A stretch of DNA of 5,721 nucleotides from Kofleriaceae bacterium (lineage in GTDB: Bacteria; Myxococcota_A; Polyangia; Haliangiales; Haliangiaceae). A program made the translations under genes and the position numbers. This document shows positions 5,418-5,721 of the stretch, in pieces (positions within the stretch are counted from its first letter, which is position 1; the number at the start of each line of letters is the position of its first letter). The DNA is taken from the NCBI GenBank assembly GCA_024642805.1, contig JAHEAK010000379.1, positions 1 to 5,721 of the forward strand, in the 5' to 3' direction. Under the pieces are notes generated by a model that was not told where the DNA came from, made no database searches, and was given only the letters and a program-made list of their open reading frames with translations.

Positions 5418-5721
5418 ATGTACGATCGCAGGTCGTTGGGCCTTGAGGCGGCGCAGTCAGGAGCCCAGTCAGGAGCCCAGTCAGGAGCCCAGTCAGGAGC
5501 CCTGCCAGGAGCCCTGCCAGGAGCCCCGCCAGGAGCCCTGCCAGGAGCCCTGCTGCTGGCACTCCTGCTGGCACTGGGCACCCGCTTGCCTGCCTGCTCG
5601 GAGCCACGCGCAGGCACGACGGAAACAAAGCGGCTGAGCGTCCCCCCCGATCGCCGGTGGCAGGCGGGCGCCCTGGGCCGGCGTGTCTCCCAGCTTCTCG
5701 ATGACGCGGCGGCCCTTCGAC
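5418..5721 (+). CDS. exported protein with repeat-built leader (5' part; continues beyond window)
   Basis: The frame starts at ATG 5418 after a GAAGG ribosome-binding site and stays open to the end of the window (101 full codons, no stop). It begins MYDRRSLGLEAA, then four QSGA repeats (13-28), then LPGA, LPGA, PPGA, LPGA (29-44), then LLLALLLALG (45-54) and TRLPACSEP with Cys60. The arginines at the start, the hydrophobic stretch and the cysteine right after it suggest a signal peptide, possibly lipoprotein-type (LPAC, with Pro an atypical -2 residue) or cut by signal peptidase I nearby. After it comes a soluble-looking segment, GTTETKRLSVPPDRRW then GALGRRVSQLLDDAAALR, whose family I do not recognise. 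The leader is unusually long, with about 44 residues before the hydrophobic core. It could be a false gene created by an open repeat, but the SD, leader logic and continued open frame argue for coding. Confidence 0.65.
   Translation, partial: MYDRRSLGLEAAQSGAQSGAQSGAQSGALPGALPGAPPGALPGALLLALLLALGTRLPACSEPRAGTTETKRLSVPPDRRWQAGALGRRVSQLLDDAAALR
5454..5573 (+). repeat. 12-bp tandem repeat array, ten units, in frame with the leader
   Basis: Four identical units CAGTCAGGAGCC run from 5454 to 5501. Four units of CTGCCAGGAGCC type follow at 5502-5549, the third (5526-5537) starting CCG. Two diverged units follow at 5550-5573 (CTGCTGCTGGCA, CTCCTGCTGGCA). Each unit equals four codons, so gain or loss of units keeps frame and changes only leader length. 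The repeat leaves several frames open on both strands, which produces spurious ORFs over it. Confidence 0.95.

Noticed and set aside
5416..5628. Minus-strand small ORF with GLLA/GLLT repeats that looks like a membrane peptide
   Set aside because: It starts at a TTG with no Shine-Dalgarno, and its hydrophobic pattern is the complement of the repeat array. Tempting as a small membrane protein, but the plus frame explains the region better.
5065..5637. Plus-strand ORF with QEPS/QEPC repeats across the 12-bp array
   Set aside because: Its first half is antisense to DUF1993 and its repeats are the shifted reading of the array. The frame starting at 5418 has a ribosome-binding site, a sensible leader and no stop to the window end.

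Overview
This is a high-GC window with G/C-rich third codon positions. It probably comes from a Myxococcota (deltaproteobacterial) chromosome. The clues are a lipoprotein with a Cys-x5-Cys-x5-Cys-x4-Cys cluster of the myxobacterial 'CPNG.EC..G.C' style fused to a secreted beta-rich domain, a large secreted YkuD L,D-transpeptidase ending in the SHGCHR...GY.FEL pattern that I associate with that group, and loosely packed genes on both strands. The phylum is an inference from protein style, not a database match.

Layout: (1) 1-159 (+) is the 3' end of a gene that opens on a histidine-kinase-like H-box and stops about 50 residues later, with no ATPase domain; an imperfect hairpin follows at 178-206. 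(2) 261-1061 (+) encodes a DUF155 (RMND1/Rmd1/Sif2-type) protein with a C-terminal membrane anchor. (3) 1184-3013 (+) encodes an exported L,D-transpeptidase with a central peptidoglycan-binding-like segment. (4) 3083-3796 (-) encodes a thioredoxin-fold GST-family protein with a CPFC motif that closely resembles membrane-associated prostaglandin E synthase-2; its stop codon lies in the first unit of a three-copy 17-bp tandem repeat. (5) 3982-4734 (+) encodes a putative lipoprotein, divergent from the GST gene. (6) 4786-5298 (-) encodes a DUF1993 (DinB-like fold) protein, convergent with the lipoprotein gene. (7) 5418-5721 (+), running off the window, is a gene whose N-terminal export signal is built from ten 12-bp repeat units.

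The genes do not form one pathway. Three products are predicted to be exported (L,D-transpeptidase, lipoprotein, repeat-leader protein), one is membrane-anchored (DUF155), and two are cytoplasmic-type (GST/mPGES2-like, DUF1993). The order (+ + + - + - +) gives two convergent junctions (3014-3082, 4735-4785) and two divergent ones (3797-3981, 5299-5417), so at most genes 1-3 could share transcription. I found no mobile element, CRISPR array, tRNA or rRNA. No convincing new multi-gene system is visible. The best leads are the repeat-built leader gene at the right edge, the bacterial mPGES2-like protein and the ATPase-less kinase-like tail at the left edge.
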